A stretch of DNA of 64,000 nt, from the NCBI RefSeq assembly GCF_900182955.1, contig NZ_FXUL01000018.1:1-64000 (forward strand), read 5' to 3'. The notes below the pieces were generated by a model. It was given only the letters and a program-made list of their open reading frames with translations. It ran no database searches and had not been told where the DNA came from. A program made the position numbers and the translations under genes. Origin of the DNA: Noviherbaspirillum suwonense (GTDB lineage: Bacteria > Pseudomonadota > Gammaproteobacteria > Burkholderiales > Burkholderiaceae_D). Shown here in pieces: positions 26,866 through 35,217 of the stretch; the first letter of the stretch is position 1; the number at the start of each line of letters is the position of its first letter.

Positions 26866-27902
26866 AAAGACGATTGGCGGCATGGCTGCTGGCCGCGTGT
26901 GCGGTCCTGCCCGGCATCTCCCGTGCGGACGACCTGTGCACCGGCAAATTCCCCAACCTGATCACAGAAGTCTGCTGGTCCTGCATCTTCCCGATGAAGA
27001 TGTTTGGCAGTGTCACCCTGATGAGCGGCGGGCAGGAAGATTATCAGTCCGCTCCCAGCCAGGCCATATGTGCCTGTACCAATGGCGGCGTGCCCAAGGT
27101 TGGTGTGCCCACCTCCTTCTGGGAGATGGACATGATGACGGACGTGACATCCACGCCGGGATGCTTCCCGATGCTGGGCGGCGCGCGGGTCAACATCGGG
27201 GTGAACTCGGATGCCTTCGGTACGGACCAGAAGTACCGCCGTGGCGCGTCAGCCTCGGGGAAGTCGTCGTTCAGGCAGGTCAACCTGTACCTGAATCCAG
27301 CCATGTATGTGCTTGGCGCGGTGCTGGACGACCAGTGCCTGGACAACCGCGGGATGGACGTGCCATGGGTCTCGTTTGCCGACCCGACGCACAACGATGA
27401 CGAACTGGCTGGCATCCTGACGCCCTATGCCTTCCCGTTCGGCAGCCTGCTGGCCATCGGTGCCAACACGGCCGATGCGGTCGCGGCAACCGCCGGCTTT
27501 CCGATCCAGGAAATCTTCTGGGCCGCTGGCGCCTATGGCCATATGTATCCCCTGACCGGCACCAATAACAGCCATGTCAGCAACGAGCAGTCGGCGCGGC
27601 TGCAAACGGCCCGTATCCTGGCCAAGCTGCATGCGGCCGGCACCCAGTGGTCGGCTGCCGGCGAGCATGCGATGTGCGGCTACTACCCGCAGATCATCAT
27701 GGACAAGCGCCAGTACAAGTTCCAGCGCCTGGCCCCGATCCCGCAGACCAAGAAAATCAATGGCCGCTGCTGCGATCCGATTGGTCGCTCGACCATCCTG
27801 GTTGAGTCCGGCACGCAGGCCCCTTTACCTAACCTGAGAGACTTTTCCTATGCGATTTTCCGCAAGCGCGATTGCTGCAGCGGCGTTACTCCTAGCAATT
27901 GA
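26862..27902 (+). CDS. traU: TraU, conjugal transfer protein
   Basis: This 346-residue protein is periplasmic, with a signal peptide (about 1-21) and the TraU signature CTGKFPNLITEVCWSCIFP, followed by Cys-rich segments including CACTNGG and RCCDP. The many cysteines make it a likely DsbC client. TraU is needed for DNA transfer more than for pilus growth in F. The start at 26862 overlaps the traW stop (ATGA). Its 3' end overlaps trbC by 53 bases, which is long for this operon. Confidence 0.92.
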   Translation: MKRRLAAWLLAACAVLPGISRADDLCTGKFPNLITEVCWSCIFPMKMFGSVTLMSGGQEDYQSAPSQAICACTNGGVPKVGVPTSFWEMDMMTDVTSTPGCFPMLGGARVNIGVNSDAFGTDQKYRRGASASGKSSFRQVNLYLNPAMYVLGAVLDDQCLDNRGMDVPWVSFADPTHNDDELAGILTPYAFPFGSLLAIGANTADAVAATAGFPIQEIFWAAGAYGHMYPLTGTNNSHVSNEQSARLQTARILAKLHAAGTQWSAAGEHAMCGYYPQIIMDKRQYKFQRLAPIPQTKKINGRCCDPIGRSTILVESGTQAPLPNLRDFSYAIFRKRDCCSGVTPSN

Positions 27903-28581
27903 AATCACGGGATTCTCCGCCGGCGCGCAGGCGCAGGGACTGCCAGGCGAGGCGGACATCAAGGCGCAGATGGCGAAACAGCGTGCCGCTACCATGGAAG
28001 CCCTGAAGATGAGTCCGGGGCAGGGCGTTCAGGCAGGCGGCTTCAGGACCGAGGTCCCCAAGGTGACGCCGGCGCCACAGCGCACGCAGGATCTGGATGC
28101 ACTGGTCAAGCAGTACCAGACCGGCAAGCCGGTCGACCTGCCCAAAAGCAGCCATGACTTGATCGTGTTCGTGTCGTTCTCGATGCCGCCCGACATCCTG
28201 AAGGAGCTGGCGCGGCAGGCGAAGGAGACCGGCGCGGTGCTGGTGCTGCGTGGGTTCAAGGATGAGTCGCTGGCCGCGACCAAGCAGGCGGCGCTCATCC
28301 TGAATCAGGCGGGTGCGGAATGGGACATTCATCCCGACCTGTTCAAATCCTTCAAGGTGACCAAGGTGCCGACCTTTGCAGTGGCTACAGCAGATGCCAG
28401 TTCGGTGCTGGAGGAGGGCTGCGCCCCCGAAACTACCTACGCGACCATTTCCGGAAATATTTCCATCCAGGTGGCGCTGGACACGATCCGCCGGCGGGCA
28501 AGCAAGCCGATTGCGACGCTGGCCGAAGCCCGTCTGGAACGCATCAGGCTGGCGGGCCGTCCGGGTTCCGTAGTGCGGTAA
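27850..28581 (+). CDS. trbC: TrbC, F-type pilus assembly protein
   Basis: This 243-residue protein has a signal peptide (about 1-28) and a C-terminal TrbC_Ftype domain (about 90-225) with DLIVFVSFSMP and a thioredoxin-like layout without a CxxC pair. In F, TrbC cooperates with TraW in the periplasm. It begins inside traU, so its synthesis is probably coupled to traU. Confidence 0.88.
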   Translation: MRFSASAIAAAALLLAIEITGFSAGAQAQGLPGEADIKAQMAKQRAATMEALKMSPGQGVQAGGFRTEVPKVTPAPQRTQDLDALVKQYQTGKPVDLPKSSHDLIVFVSFSMPPDILKELARQAKETGAVLVLRGFKDESLAATKQAALILNQAGAEWDIHPDLFKSFKVTKVPTFAVATADASSVLEEGCAPETTYATISGNISIQVALDTIRRRASKPIATLAEARLERIRLAGRPGSVVR

Positions 28582-28612
28582 GCCGTTAACCCTATCGAGA
28601 AGCGAACAGACC

Positions 28613-29107
28613 ATGAAAATTGTTCTAATGGCCGTGCTTGCCGCTGCTGTAGCTGCCTCCTTCAGTGCATGCGCGCAAACGAACCAAACTGTTCCGGCTG
28701 TCGCGTCTGTCGCTGCGACGCGCATGACCACGGACTCCTATATCAACGGCCGGCCGGCCCAAGTCGTCTATGTCGGCCGCGCTGGCGCCTGCGAGGCGGT
28801 CAGCGTTAAATGGACAGAGCGGCGCATTGAGCACTTTAGGGTATGCGATCAGGAAGTAAGTGCGCGCAACACGGTAGCACCAGCCTGGTCGGATGAACCG
28901 TCTACGCGGCTGCTGCTGTCATCCACGATCAGGAATGCCGTGCTGTATGGCGAGGCGCGGCAAACGGACAGCAATGGCTACCAGTACGTCGCTCGCACCC
29001 TGCCGGCCGTGTCCGCGCGCTGCAGCAACATCGAAGTGATCATTTCCTATGACGGCGACCTGGTTGACCGGGCGCTGCGCGATGTCTGTGGCAAAGCAGG
29101 CTTCTAA
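28613..29107 (+). CDS. Secreted protein of unknown function in the transfer operon
   Basis: This 164-residue protein has an N-terminal export signal with FSAC at residues 18-21, a weak lipobox. Four more cysteines lie in the mature part. No family is recognised. It follows trbC after 31 bases on the same strand, so it is likely part of the same transcript. An envelope role in transfer is inferred from position only. Confidence 0.65.
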   Translation: MKIVLMAVLAAAVAASFSACAQTNQTVPAVASVAATRMTTDSYINGRPAQVVYVGRAGACEAVSVKWTERRIEHFRVCDQEVSARNTVAPAWSDEPSTRLLLSSTIRNAVLYGEARQTDSNGYQYVARTLPAVSARCSNIEVIISYDGDLVDRALRDVCGKAGF

Positions 29108-29127
29108 TTTTTAACCAAAAAAGTACC

Positions 29128-30009
29128 ATGAAAAAATCCATTCTCCTCGCATCCCTGATCGGCCTAACAACCGTCGCTTCTGCACAGGCAAACGCTCTGC
29201 GTGAAAATCTCGTCGCCCATCCCCTGACGGATCTGGTCGTGCCATTCGGCTCGAAAGCGACCCTGGTATTCCCGGTCCAGCAGGGTGGTGGCTTGCTGCG
29301 TCCTGAGATCACCAAGGAATTCAGGACGCAACTTGCCTCGATGTGCCCGACAAAATGGCAGATCGAGCGTTCAGTGCATGACGACGACAAGGGCCAGCGC
29401 ATGGACTGGGTGGATGCCGACAAGGTCTACGATGCTGATACCCTTGCCGATGGCATGGTGCTGCTGATATCAACGACCTACGGCAAGCTCGATCGCCAGG
29501 AGTACCGGATCAACGGTTCGCGCTGTGTGGGCGAGTTCACCATTCGCGATGTGTACTCCACGGGCGGAAGCGGACGGTATCCGACTGGGTTCTTTGTCAT
29601 CCACGACAAGGAGCAGCCAGCGCTCATCAAGCATCCGGCGCTTAACCAGGCGCCGGCTGATGCGACGTTTGAATCGGGTCCGCTGCCGGAAACCACCTTT
29701 TTGAAGTCGGGCACGACGGACCCATGGGATGTAGTGGTCTGGGCCATGGATCTTTGTGCCGCTCGCAAGGGCACGCCGACGCTTGCCATGGAAGACGCCA
29801 ATACCAAGGCGGTGAAAACCTTCACAGACCCGGCCACATTTAATGCGCTGATGCGCAAGATCCGGTTCATGAAGGGCGTGGCGGCAAATCCGTACGCACT
29901 CTCCTGCAGCGGCGAGAAGGCGTTCTCCGTGCGCGGCACTAAAGCTGCCTATGGAAAGCCTGTTGTGACCTTCGTGAACGGCATGCCGGCTTTGGCTTCG
30001 AATCCCTGA
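29128..30009 (+). CDS. Secreted protein of unknown function ending the transfer operon
   Basis: This 293-residue protein has a clear signal peptide (residues 1-22, ASAQANA) and four cysteines in the mature chain. No domain is recognised. It is the last gene of the dsbC-traW-traU-trbC block, 20 bases after the preceding gene and 46 bases before a strong terminator. TraN, which sits beside traU/trbC in many F-type clusters, is absent from this block. This protein is much shorter than TraN and does not resemble it. Confidence 0.65.
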   Translation: MKKSILLASLIGLTTVASAQANALRENLVAHPLTDLVVPFGSKATLVFPVQQGGGLLRPEITKEFRTQLASMCPTKWQIERSVHDDDKGQRMDWVDADKVYDADTLADGMVLLISTTYGKLDRQEYRINGSRCVGEFTIRDVYSTGGSGRYPTGFFVIHDKEQPALIKHPALNQAPADATFESGPLPETTFLKSGTTDPWDVVVWAMDLCAARKGTPTLAMEDANTKAVKTFTDPATFNALMRKIRFMKGVAANPYALSCSGEKAFSVRGTKAAYGKPVVTFVNGMPALASNP

Positions 30010-30055
30010 TAGGTTACTGACAAGTTCGTGTTGACCCGAAATGATCGCTAGAAAG

Positions 30056-30084
30056 TCAAAAGCCACCTTTACGGTGGCTTTTGA
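30056..30084. terminator. Strong terminator after the first transfer block
   Basis: TCAAAAGCCACC and GGTGGCTTTTGA form a perfect 12-bp stem around TTTAC. T and A runs within the arms allow termination in both directions. Confidence 0.85.
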
Positions 30085-30454
30085 CTCTATGCCAACATGG
30101 CATCACCGGCTTAGGTCCCTGAAAGGCAGGGGCGGGAGTGGGTTCACATTGGGCTATGGGCTAATTTTAACCCTGAACCGGTTTGCTGAAACGTTTATTT
30201 ATCAAACGCAAGTTCCTTTATAGTCGGCCAAATTCGAATGGTATAGTGATTATGCGAAATAGAACTTTGGCAATAACAATTGCTAATCAAAGGAAACCGG
30301 CAAAAAAAAGCCCCGCGTCGCAGGGCTTCTTTCGAATAACTGGGGGAACGAGCCAATTGGACTGACCAGTCAAACTGCAGTATCCGCTCGGGTCGAACCC
30401 CACCTAGATGGTGTACTAGCAAGTTATAAAAACACGCCTACTAGCCGAATTTTA
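30085..30454. other. Gene-free stretch before the HEPN-like gene
   Basis: No gene is seen. A GCCC-rich hairpin at about 30309-30326 is flanked by a run of A, so it would act as a terminator on the minus strand, yet no minus-strand gene lies to its right before 32.2 kb. The HEPN-like gene presumably has its promoter here. Confidence 0.5.
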
Positions 30455-32032
30455 ATGATATTCACTATGACCCCCTCTGTCAACCCTTCAGAAAACCTTG
30501 CTGTCGTACGACTTCTCGAGTTCCTATCCGACCGAAGCCCCTGGCACCGTTCGCTTTGGGGGATCGGCATAGTTTTAGCGCTGGAAGAGCTTCATGAATC
30601 ATGCACAGTGTTGGCGCAGGGCCATCTCAGCGAAGCCTCGGTCAAAAGGGTGATTTCATCGTTGAACAAGCGCATTGGCCACCACCCTGGGTTTTCAGGC
30701 GAGGAGAAACGGCTGCTTCAACAGCAGCTTCAACAGGTGCCGCGTCCCGATAGCGTAGCGCATCATACGATCCGGCGAATCTCGACCATTGTTTCTGCCG
30801 ATTATTTATCCAGATGGGGGCGCGTCGTTGATTCCGGGAATTTTACCGTCGAATTGTTTGCCCGCAGTGTTGCAGGTCACCTGCTCGATGCAGGGTTTTC
30901 TGGACAATACCTCCGTGATTTCATCAACCAACGTCTTCAGGAAGCCAATCCGTTTTCGCTGGGACAACTCTGTAATGACCTGCAGCAGGAAATTACGGCT
31001 AGCCCGCCGCGCGATTTTGAAGTACTGCTTGCGTTCGGGGCGGTACCGAGACTTCTCAACGGCGTGCCGACATCTTGGCTACAGGGGCCCGGAGTGACTA
31101 ACTGGCTGAAAGCACAAGGCTTTGACACAGCTGGCGTACGCGCTCCCGCAGCGATCATTCGTCGGGTCAGGGCACGTGACACCATTGGAGCCGCACAGGC
31201 CGCAAGAAGCGAATCTGATCGGTATGCCGCAAGAACATTGCTGGCGACTGGCCTTCCTTTGAATAGGCTACCTAAGTTGTGGGTCTCAGGCAGCGCGGCG
31301 CCCTTCGATCTGGGCCATGATCGTCGTGGGGTCGAAGTGAGGGAACTATATCGAGAGGACCGAATATTTACCGATGACGCAAACAAAAGCGTCGATGCAG
31401 CCTTGGAACTGCTTTCCCATCTGGACAGCAGCTCGCCAGTAGCGGCTGTTGCAGGGGGATGGGGAGCAATAGAAGGATTGCTAGCACCTTCCAATGACCG
31501 CTCCACGGCGGCGGACAATCTGGCTAGCTTGGTAACTTGTTCGTTTCCCCGCGCCGAACTTACACGGTTGGCATACTTGGTCCAGCAGAATAAACCTGGC
31601 GAATATCGGGTGCTCGAAGACGCGGGAAGCAACCGTGAACGGTCGCGCATCATCGGAAACATGATTCTTGAAGGAACCATGCCGGCTTTACAAGGTTTGA
31701 GCGACCAGGCGGCCGCGACAAGAATGAGAAAGTTGTTCCTCAAACCCAAAGTTGAATTAGAAATAGTCCGAGAGGTCATTTCCGACTCTTTCCACCGTCT
31801 GTACCGGCAGCGCAATCTGATTTTGCATGGTGGCAAACTTGATAGTGTGGCGCTCACTCCAGGATTGCGCACCGTAGCAAAACTCGCTGGGGCAGGTATG
31901 GATCGTGTCACGCACGGACATTATGTCCAGAACTTAGAGCCGCTTGATCTCGTTGCCAAAGCCAATATAGCGCTCGCGCTGGTAGATGCATCAAATCCGC
32001 TTGCTTGTGTCGAATTGCTCGAGACCAGTTAA
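30455..32032 (+). CDS. Large protein with a C-terminal HEPN-like R-x4-H motif, candidate defence RNase
   Basis: This 525-residue soluble protein has no signal peptide. Near its C-terminus it carries LYRQRNLILHGG, where R453 and H458 make the R-x4-H catalytic signature of HEPN ribonucleases, with N after R as is usual. The preceding helix and following helix fit a HEPN bundle (about 425-520). The N-terminal 400 residues match nothing I recognise. Such proteins serve in abortive infection and toxin systems. It stands alone between terminators, at the boundary between the transfer and DNA-metabolism regions, a common place for cargo. No clear ribosome site precedes 30455 or the next ATG at 30467. 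Confidence 0.55.
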   Translation: MIFTMTPSVNPSENLAVVRLLEFLSDRSPWHRSLWGIGIVLALEELHESCTVLAQGHLSEASVKRVISSLNKRIGHHPGFSGEEKRLLQQQLQQVPRPDSVAHHTIRRISTIVSADYLSRWGRVVDSGNFTVELFARSVAGHLLDAGFSGQYLRDFINQRLQEANPFSLGQLCNDLQQEITASPPRDFEVLLAFGAVPRLLNGVPTSWLQGPGVTNWLKAQGFDTAGVRAPAAIIRRVRARDTIGAAQAARSESDRYAARTLLATGLPLNRLPKLWVSGSAAPFDLGHDRRGVEVRELYREDRIFTDDANKSVDAALELLSHLDSSSPVAAVAGGWGAIEGLLAPSNDRSTAADNLASLVTCSFPRAELTRLAYLVQQNKPGEYRVLEDAGSNRERSRIIGNMILEGTMPALQGLSDQAAATRMRKLFLKPKVELEIVREVISDSFHRLYRQRNLILHGGKLDSVALTPGLRTVAKLAGAGMDRVTHGHYVQNLEPLDLVAKANIALALVDASNPLACVELLETS

Positions 32033-32171
32033 CGCTTAGTACGATCCAACACCACGAAAAATTGCTGCACCATCCTAATGAACAGGAAGCGGTATTGGGG
32101 TAAGCACGGCGGTTCAGGATGCCATATTTACAGATGTATGAGTGTGGATGTGCTGTAAAGGCATCATCCAC

Positions 32172-32207
32172 GAAAAACCCCGGCATCGCATGAGCGAAAG
32201 CCGGGGT
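32172..32207 (-). terminator. Terminator on the minus strand
   Basis: ACCCCGGC and GCCGGGGT pair, followed on the minus strand by TTTTT. It ends the transcript of the gene at 32222-32533. Confidence 0.8.
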
Positions 32208-32221
32208 AGGGTGGTTGAGCA

Positions 32222-32533
32222 TCAGACAGAACGTGCTTCCTGATCGGTCAGACGGTTGCGAATGGAAAGCCATTCACGCGCGTCCATCGTTTCGCTCCAG
32301 GTCGAGACTGCCTTGCCGTTGATCCAGTGGCGAAAGGCCACGCGATAGACGTTGGGTTTGACGGAAGGGACCGCGGTGTACTCGTACTCGTTGAAGCCGC
32401 GGCCGTCGATGTTGATGACCGAGACGGTTTGGACATTGAACAGCCAGTTGTAGAAGTCGCAGATCATCCGAACAGCGAGGATCAGCAAGGTGCGAGCGGC
32501 GAAGCAGGTTCTTTTTGCGGAAGCAGAAAACAT
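32222..32533 (-). CDS. Hypothetical protein with a hydrophobic N-terminus
   Basis: This 103-residue protein begins with a hydrophobic stretch (about 8-30) that may be a membrane anchor. The rest is polar and aromatic (INIDGRGFNEYEYTAV). AGGAG precedes the ATG by about seven bases, and a terminator follows the stop. I recognise no family. It is divergent from the frame at 32580, with which it shares a mirrored ribosome-site sequence. Confidence 0.55.
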   Translation of the reverse strand: MFSASAKRTCFAARTLLILAVRMICDFYNWLFNVQTVSVINIDGRGFNEYEYTAVPSVKPNVYRVAFRHWINGKAVSTWSETMDAREWLSIRNRLTDQEARSV

Positions 32534-32537
32534 GTGG

Positions 32538-32581
32538 ATCTCCTGATGGGGCCCGTAAGGGCGTTAGCGATATCAGGAGAT
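32538..32581. repeat. Inverted repeat carrying two mirrored ribosome-site sequences
   Basis: ATCTCCTGAT (32538-32547) and ATCAGGAGAT (32572-32581) are perfect 10-bp inverted copies 24 bases apart. Each contains an AGGAG in the direction of the gene reading away from it. The repeat may be an operator between divergent genes or a relic of duplication. Confidence 0.5.
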
Positions 32582-32867
32582 GCACAACATCGAAAAACAA
32601 TTACTCGCCGTGGTAGAGCGCGCGAGGTGGCAAGCATCAATGCGCGTGAGCATTCACGCAGGCGAAAGAGGCGACTGGATCAGGTCGGAGGCACCGACGC
32701 CCGAAGGCCGGAGCAACGTGAGCTTTTACAGGGACCGTGCCCGTGCCGCGTGTGCCTTCAGATCGGAAATGGCGTGTAGGTGCAACGAGTTGCCCAGCGC
32801 GTCGCTCACAGCGTTGACGAAGTCGCTCAGCGAAAAGACCTTGAGCAGGATAGAAGCGTTCGGCTGA
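32580..32867 (+). CDS. Possible small protein divergent from the 32.2-kb gene
   Basis: A 95-codon frame begins at an ATG that touches an AGGAG, too close for good initiation. The first 65 residues look protein-like, with mixed charge and three Trp/Tyr. The last third overlaps the 3' end of the receiver gene on the opposite strand. Evidence for expression is the mirrored ribosome-site sequence and composition only. Confidence 0.3.
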   Translation: MHNIEKQLLAVVERARWQASMRVSIHAGERGDWIRSEAPTPEGRSNVSFYRDRARAACAFRSEMACRCNELPSASLTALTKSLSEKTLSRIEAFG

Positions 32868-33217
32868 GCCCCGCTTTGCCGGCGGGCCAGGTCATCAGGG
32901 AGGCCGGTGATAAACAATGCCTGCAGCGAAGGCTGAAGGGATTGCGCCTCGTTGGCCAGTTCGAAGCCATTCATGTCATGGTCCAGCCGGACATCGGTCA
33001 CAAGCAGGTCAACATGGGCACTGCGCAGGATCGCCAACGCTTCGTCAGGAGCCGCTGCACCATGGACCGTAAAGCCGGCCGCCGCCAGAATTTCCGTGAA
33101 CAGGCTGAGTTGATCCGGGTCGTTCTCGACGACCAGCACATCCAGACGGCCGAAGTTCGGCGCAGCGTTAATGGAGACCAATTTTAGCCAGGGAATTTTC
33201 TTGGAATGGATGAGCAA
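32726..33217 (-). CDS. Stand-alone response-regulator receiver protein
   Basis: This 163-residue protein is a single receiver domain (about residues 24-145) with the acidic pair E31/N32/D33, phosphoacceptor Asp in LLVTDVRLDHD, and conserved Thr/Ser and Lys positions in FITG and LLKVF. There is no output domain, and no kinase gene is nearby. Lone receivers act as phosphate relays or by binding partners. The gene has a long upstream gene-free stretch. Confidence 0.75.
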   Translation of the reverse strand: MLIHSKKIPWLKLVSINAAPNFGRLDVLVVENDPDQLSLFTEILAAAGFTVHGAAAPDEALAILRSAHVDLLVTDVRLDHDMNGFELANEAQSLQPSLQALFITGLPDDLARRQSGAQPNASILLKVFSLSDFVNAVSDALGNSLHLHAISDLKAHAARARSL

Positions 33218-33846
33218 TTATGTACCTCGCCGCGTAAATCAATGAAAGCGAGTCGTTAGACGCACATCAAGCAGCGAGTGCCCCATTATTACATTCTGTT
33301 TCATTCCGCACAGAAACTTTACAGATTTTTGCAACAATCAATCCATCAATACAACACCCCTATATCCCGGCTCCGACGACCTCCCGGGCCGCTCCGCCGA
33401 CGGCCCCGTCTCCCTTCGATCCCCTTTATTTTCTTCTCTTTCTTTTCTCTCTGGCGCAAGCGCCACCCCCGCGACCTGTGCCGTCGACCAGCTGCGGATC
33501 GTCCCTGGACCGGCCGCGGCGGCTCTCTGAATTCTCTTTTTCCTTTTGATCGGTCGTCTCGATCCTGTCCCTGAGGCGGGAATCTCGGCTCCGCTTACCT
33601 GCCGGCGCTTTGCTCTGGTCGTGTATTTGCGGCCGACCTGGTGGCCACGGTCCGTTGAATCCCTTTTTTTCTTTTTTCTTTTTGTATCCTCTCGGGCGCG
33701 GCGGATCCGGGGAGGGGGGAGCCAGGCGGGTTTTACGGACCGTCAAAATGCCCGGTCCTTTTTATAGGGTGGGGTGGTCGATCGACCGGGGTTATGGTCT
33801 GGTTGCGGTGATGGATAGATTGTTGCGTTCTTGTCTCTCCCACCCT

Positions 33847-33872
33847 AATTACTGTATGCTTGACCAGTAATT
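33847..33872. repeat. Inverted repeat AATTACTG / CAGTAATT
   Basis: AATTACTG (33847-33854) and CAGTAATT (33865-33872) are perfect inverted 8-bp arms, 10 bases apart. Centre-to-centre the spacing is 18 bases, short of two helical turns. It could bind a dimeric protein, for example the recombinase homologue encoded 125 bases downstream. Confidence 0.5.
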
Positions 33873-33954
33873 GTGCTTTCGAAACGGTAGGAGTCTTTCC
33901 CTCCCCGTCCCGGATGGCGGGGTCGATCAACCAGCCAGGGCAGAAGAAATAAAT

Positions 33955-33977
33955 GCAGGGCGGCTACGCCGCCCTGC
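33955..33977. repeat. Perfect GC-rich hairpin upstream of the recombinase-like gene
   Basis: GCAGGGCGGC and GCCGCCCTGC pair perfectly with a TAC loop, ending four bases before the AGAGGAG ribosome site. There is no T tract, so it is not a standard terminator. It may control translation or mRNA life. Confidence 0.55.
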
Positions 33978-33995
33978 TTGCAGAGGAGTCCTCAG

Positions 33996-35045
33996 ATGGA
34001 TATGAAAACGCTCGGTTTATACGATCACCCCGATGGCTGGCGACGCGAGCCCATCGAGGCCTTCGCCGAGTTCGTCAAGTCCGAGGCTTACCTCGAGCAC
34101 GGCCGTCGCCCGCCGACTGTCGACGTCAACAAGAAAAAACGTCCGCTGCGCGACTCCACCCGCAAGAACCTCATCCACATGTTCGGCAAGTTCGTCAAAT
34201 GGATGGCCGGCGAACAGGTCAACCTGTTTACCGTCACGCCCGACCATATCCTGCGGTTTCTCGACGCCCAGGTCACCGGCCGCGGCAAGGGCGACAAGGA
34301 TATGGTCAGCACCATCCGGACCCGCCATGTGCGGCTGCTCGAGCGCGTCTACCGGCATCTGGAAATCGCGCCCAACCCTGCCTCGATGGCTGCGCACGGC
34401 ATGTACCGCAACCGGGAGACCGGCGCCGCCGGCGTCGACAAGCCCACCATTGCGCTCACGCGCGAGCAGGAGGCGGCGTTCCTGAAGGCGCTGCCAGGCG
34501 AGCCGGGCGACCCGCGACAGAACTGGAAGCGCCGGCGCGACCGCGCCATGCTGGCGCTGGCGATCGGCGCCGGATTAAAGGTCTCGGAGATCCGCGGCCT
34601 CTATGTCGAAAACATCGGCCAGCCGATGAGGGATGGCTACATCACCATTACGGTCAATCCCGCCGCCACGGACGGCACCAGCCTGCCGCATGACACAGTT
34701 CTGCGCCAGGAGTATGTCTCCTACCTGCAGCCTTGGATGAAAGAGCGTGCCGGCCTCGATGTCCCCGGCAGGCTGCTTTTCCCTTCCGGGTTACGAAAGG
34801 AAGAAAAGATCGACCAGGTCACGCTCTATCGCCAGATCAAGGCCACCTTCGAGCGGGCCGAGATGACTTCCGTCGACCATCAGGGCGGCCGCACCCTGCG
34901 CAACACATTTGCCGTGCGCGAGCTGGCGCTGGGAACGACCGTGGAGCAGCTGTATGACCTGATGGGACACCGCGACATCAAGACGACCGAGACTTTTGTT
35001 GGGTTGGTATCAAAGTACCGGCCCATCCGCAGCCAGGATTCTTGA
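33996..35045 (+). CDS. Tyrosine-recombinase homologue lacking key catalytic residues
   Basis: The 349-residue product has an N-terminal SAM-like DNA-binding domain (about 15-120) and a C-terminal catalytic-type domain (about 150-340). Aligned by motif to XerC, the first Arg is Lys (GLKVSEI in place of GLRxSEL). The H of H-x-x-R is Arg (RTLRNTF), and the nucleophile Tyr is Phe (TTETFVGL). Only the second Arg and the LMGH His remain. Strand exchange by the usual chemistry is therefore doubtful, though Tyr in VSKY lies a few residues on. It may bind DNA as a regulator or structural factor. AGAGGAG seven bases upstream sets the ATG at 33996. Confidence 0.75.
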   Translation: MDMKTLGLYDHPDGWRREPIEAFAEFVKSEAYLEHGRRPPTVDVNKKKRPLRDSTRKNLIHMFGKFVKWMAGEQVNLFTVTPDHILRFLDAQVTGRGKGDKDMVSTIRTRHVRLLERVYRHLEIAPNPASMAAHGMYRNRETGAAGVDKPTIALTREQEAAFLKALPGEPGDPRQNWKRRRDRAMLALAIGAGLKVSEIRGLYVENIGQPMRDGYITITVNPAATDGTSLPHDTVLRQEYVSYLQPWMKERAGLDVPGRLLFPSGLRKEEKIDQVTLYRQIKATFERAEMTSVDHQGGRTLRNTFAVRELALGTTVEQLYDLMGHRDIKTTETFVGLVSKYRPIRSQDS

Positions 35046-35055
35046 GGTCCAAATG

Positions 35056-35084
35056 GAAATGGCCCACCGAAGTGGGCCATTTCA
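35056..35084 (+). terminator. Hairpin terminator after the recombinase-like gene
   Basis: GAAATGGCCCAC and GTGGGCCATTTC form a perfect 12-bp stem with a CGAA tetraloop. The T tract is only that within the arm. Confidence 0.65.
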
Positions 35085-35217
35085 ACTCTCTTGTTCCTGG
35101 GGGGAGGCATAGCCAACAAGTCCCAGAACGCACAAAAAGATTATATCCTCGAAGCGGGTTTTCGATCACCATGACCACCGTGAAACAATGAACTGCAGCT
35201 AACAGGAGAATAGAATC

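Larger units (their letters stand above)
33218..33995. other. 780-base gene-free stretch, pyrimidine-rich, before the recombinase-like gene
   Basis: No gene is supported. From about 33370 to 33760 the plus strand is rich in C and T, with long tracts such as those at 33421-33452 and 33661-33690. Two inverted repeats lie at 33847-33872 and 33955-33977. Strand-biased, repeat-bearing sequence beside a recombinase homologue could be an origin of transfer, an attachment region or a partition site. Confidence 0.5.

Noticed and set aside
30937-31911. 324-codon minus-strand open frame
   Set aside because: Antisense to the HEPN-like gene; Ser/Arg-rich composition typical of a shadow frame.
33953-34693. 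246-codon plus-strand frame overlapping the recombinase-like gene
   Set aside because: Extremely Arg/Pro/His-rich alternate frame of a GC-rich gene; the recombinase frame has the ribosome site and family motifs.
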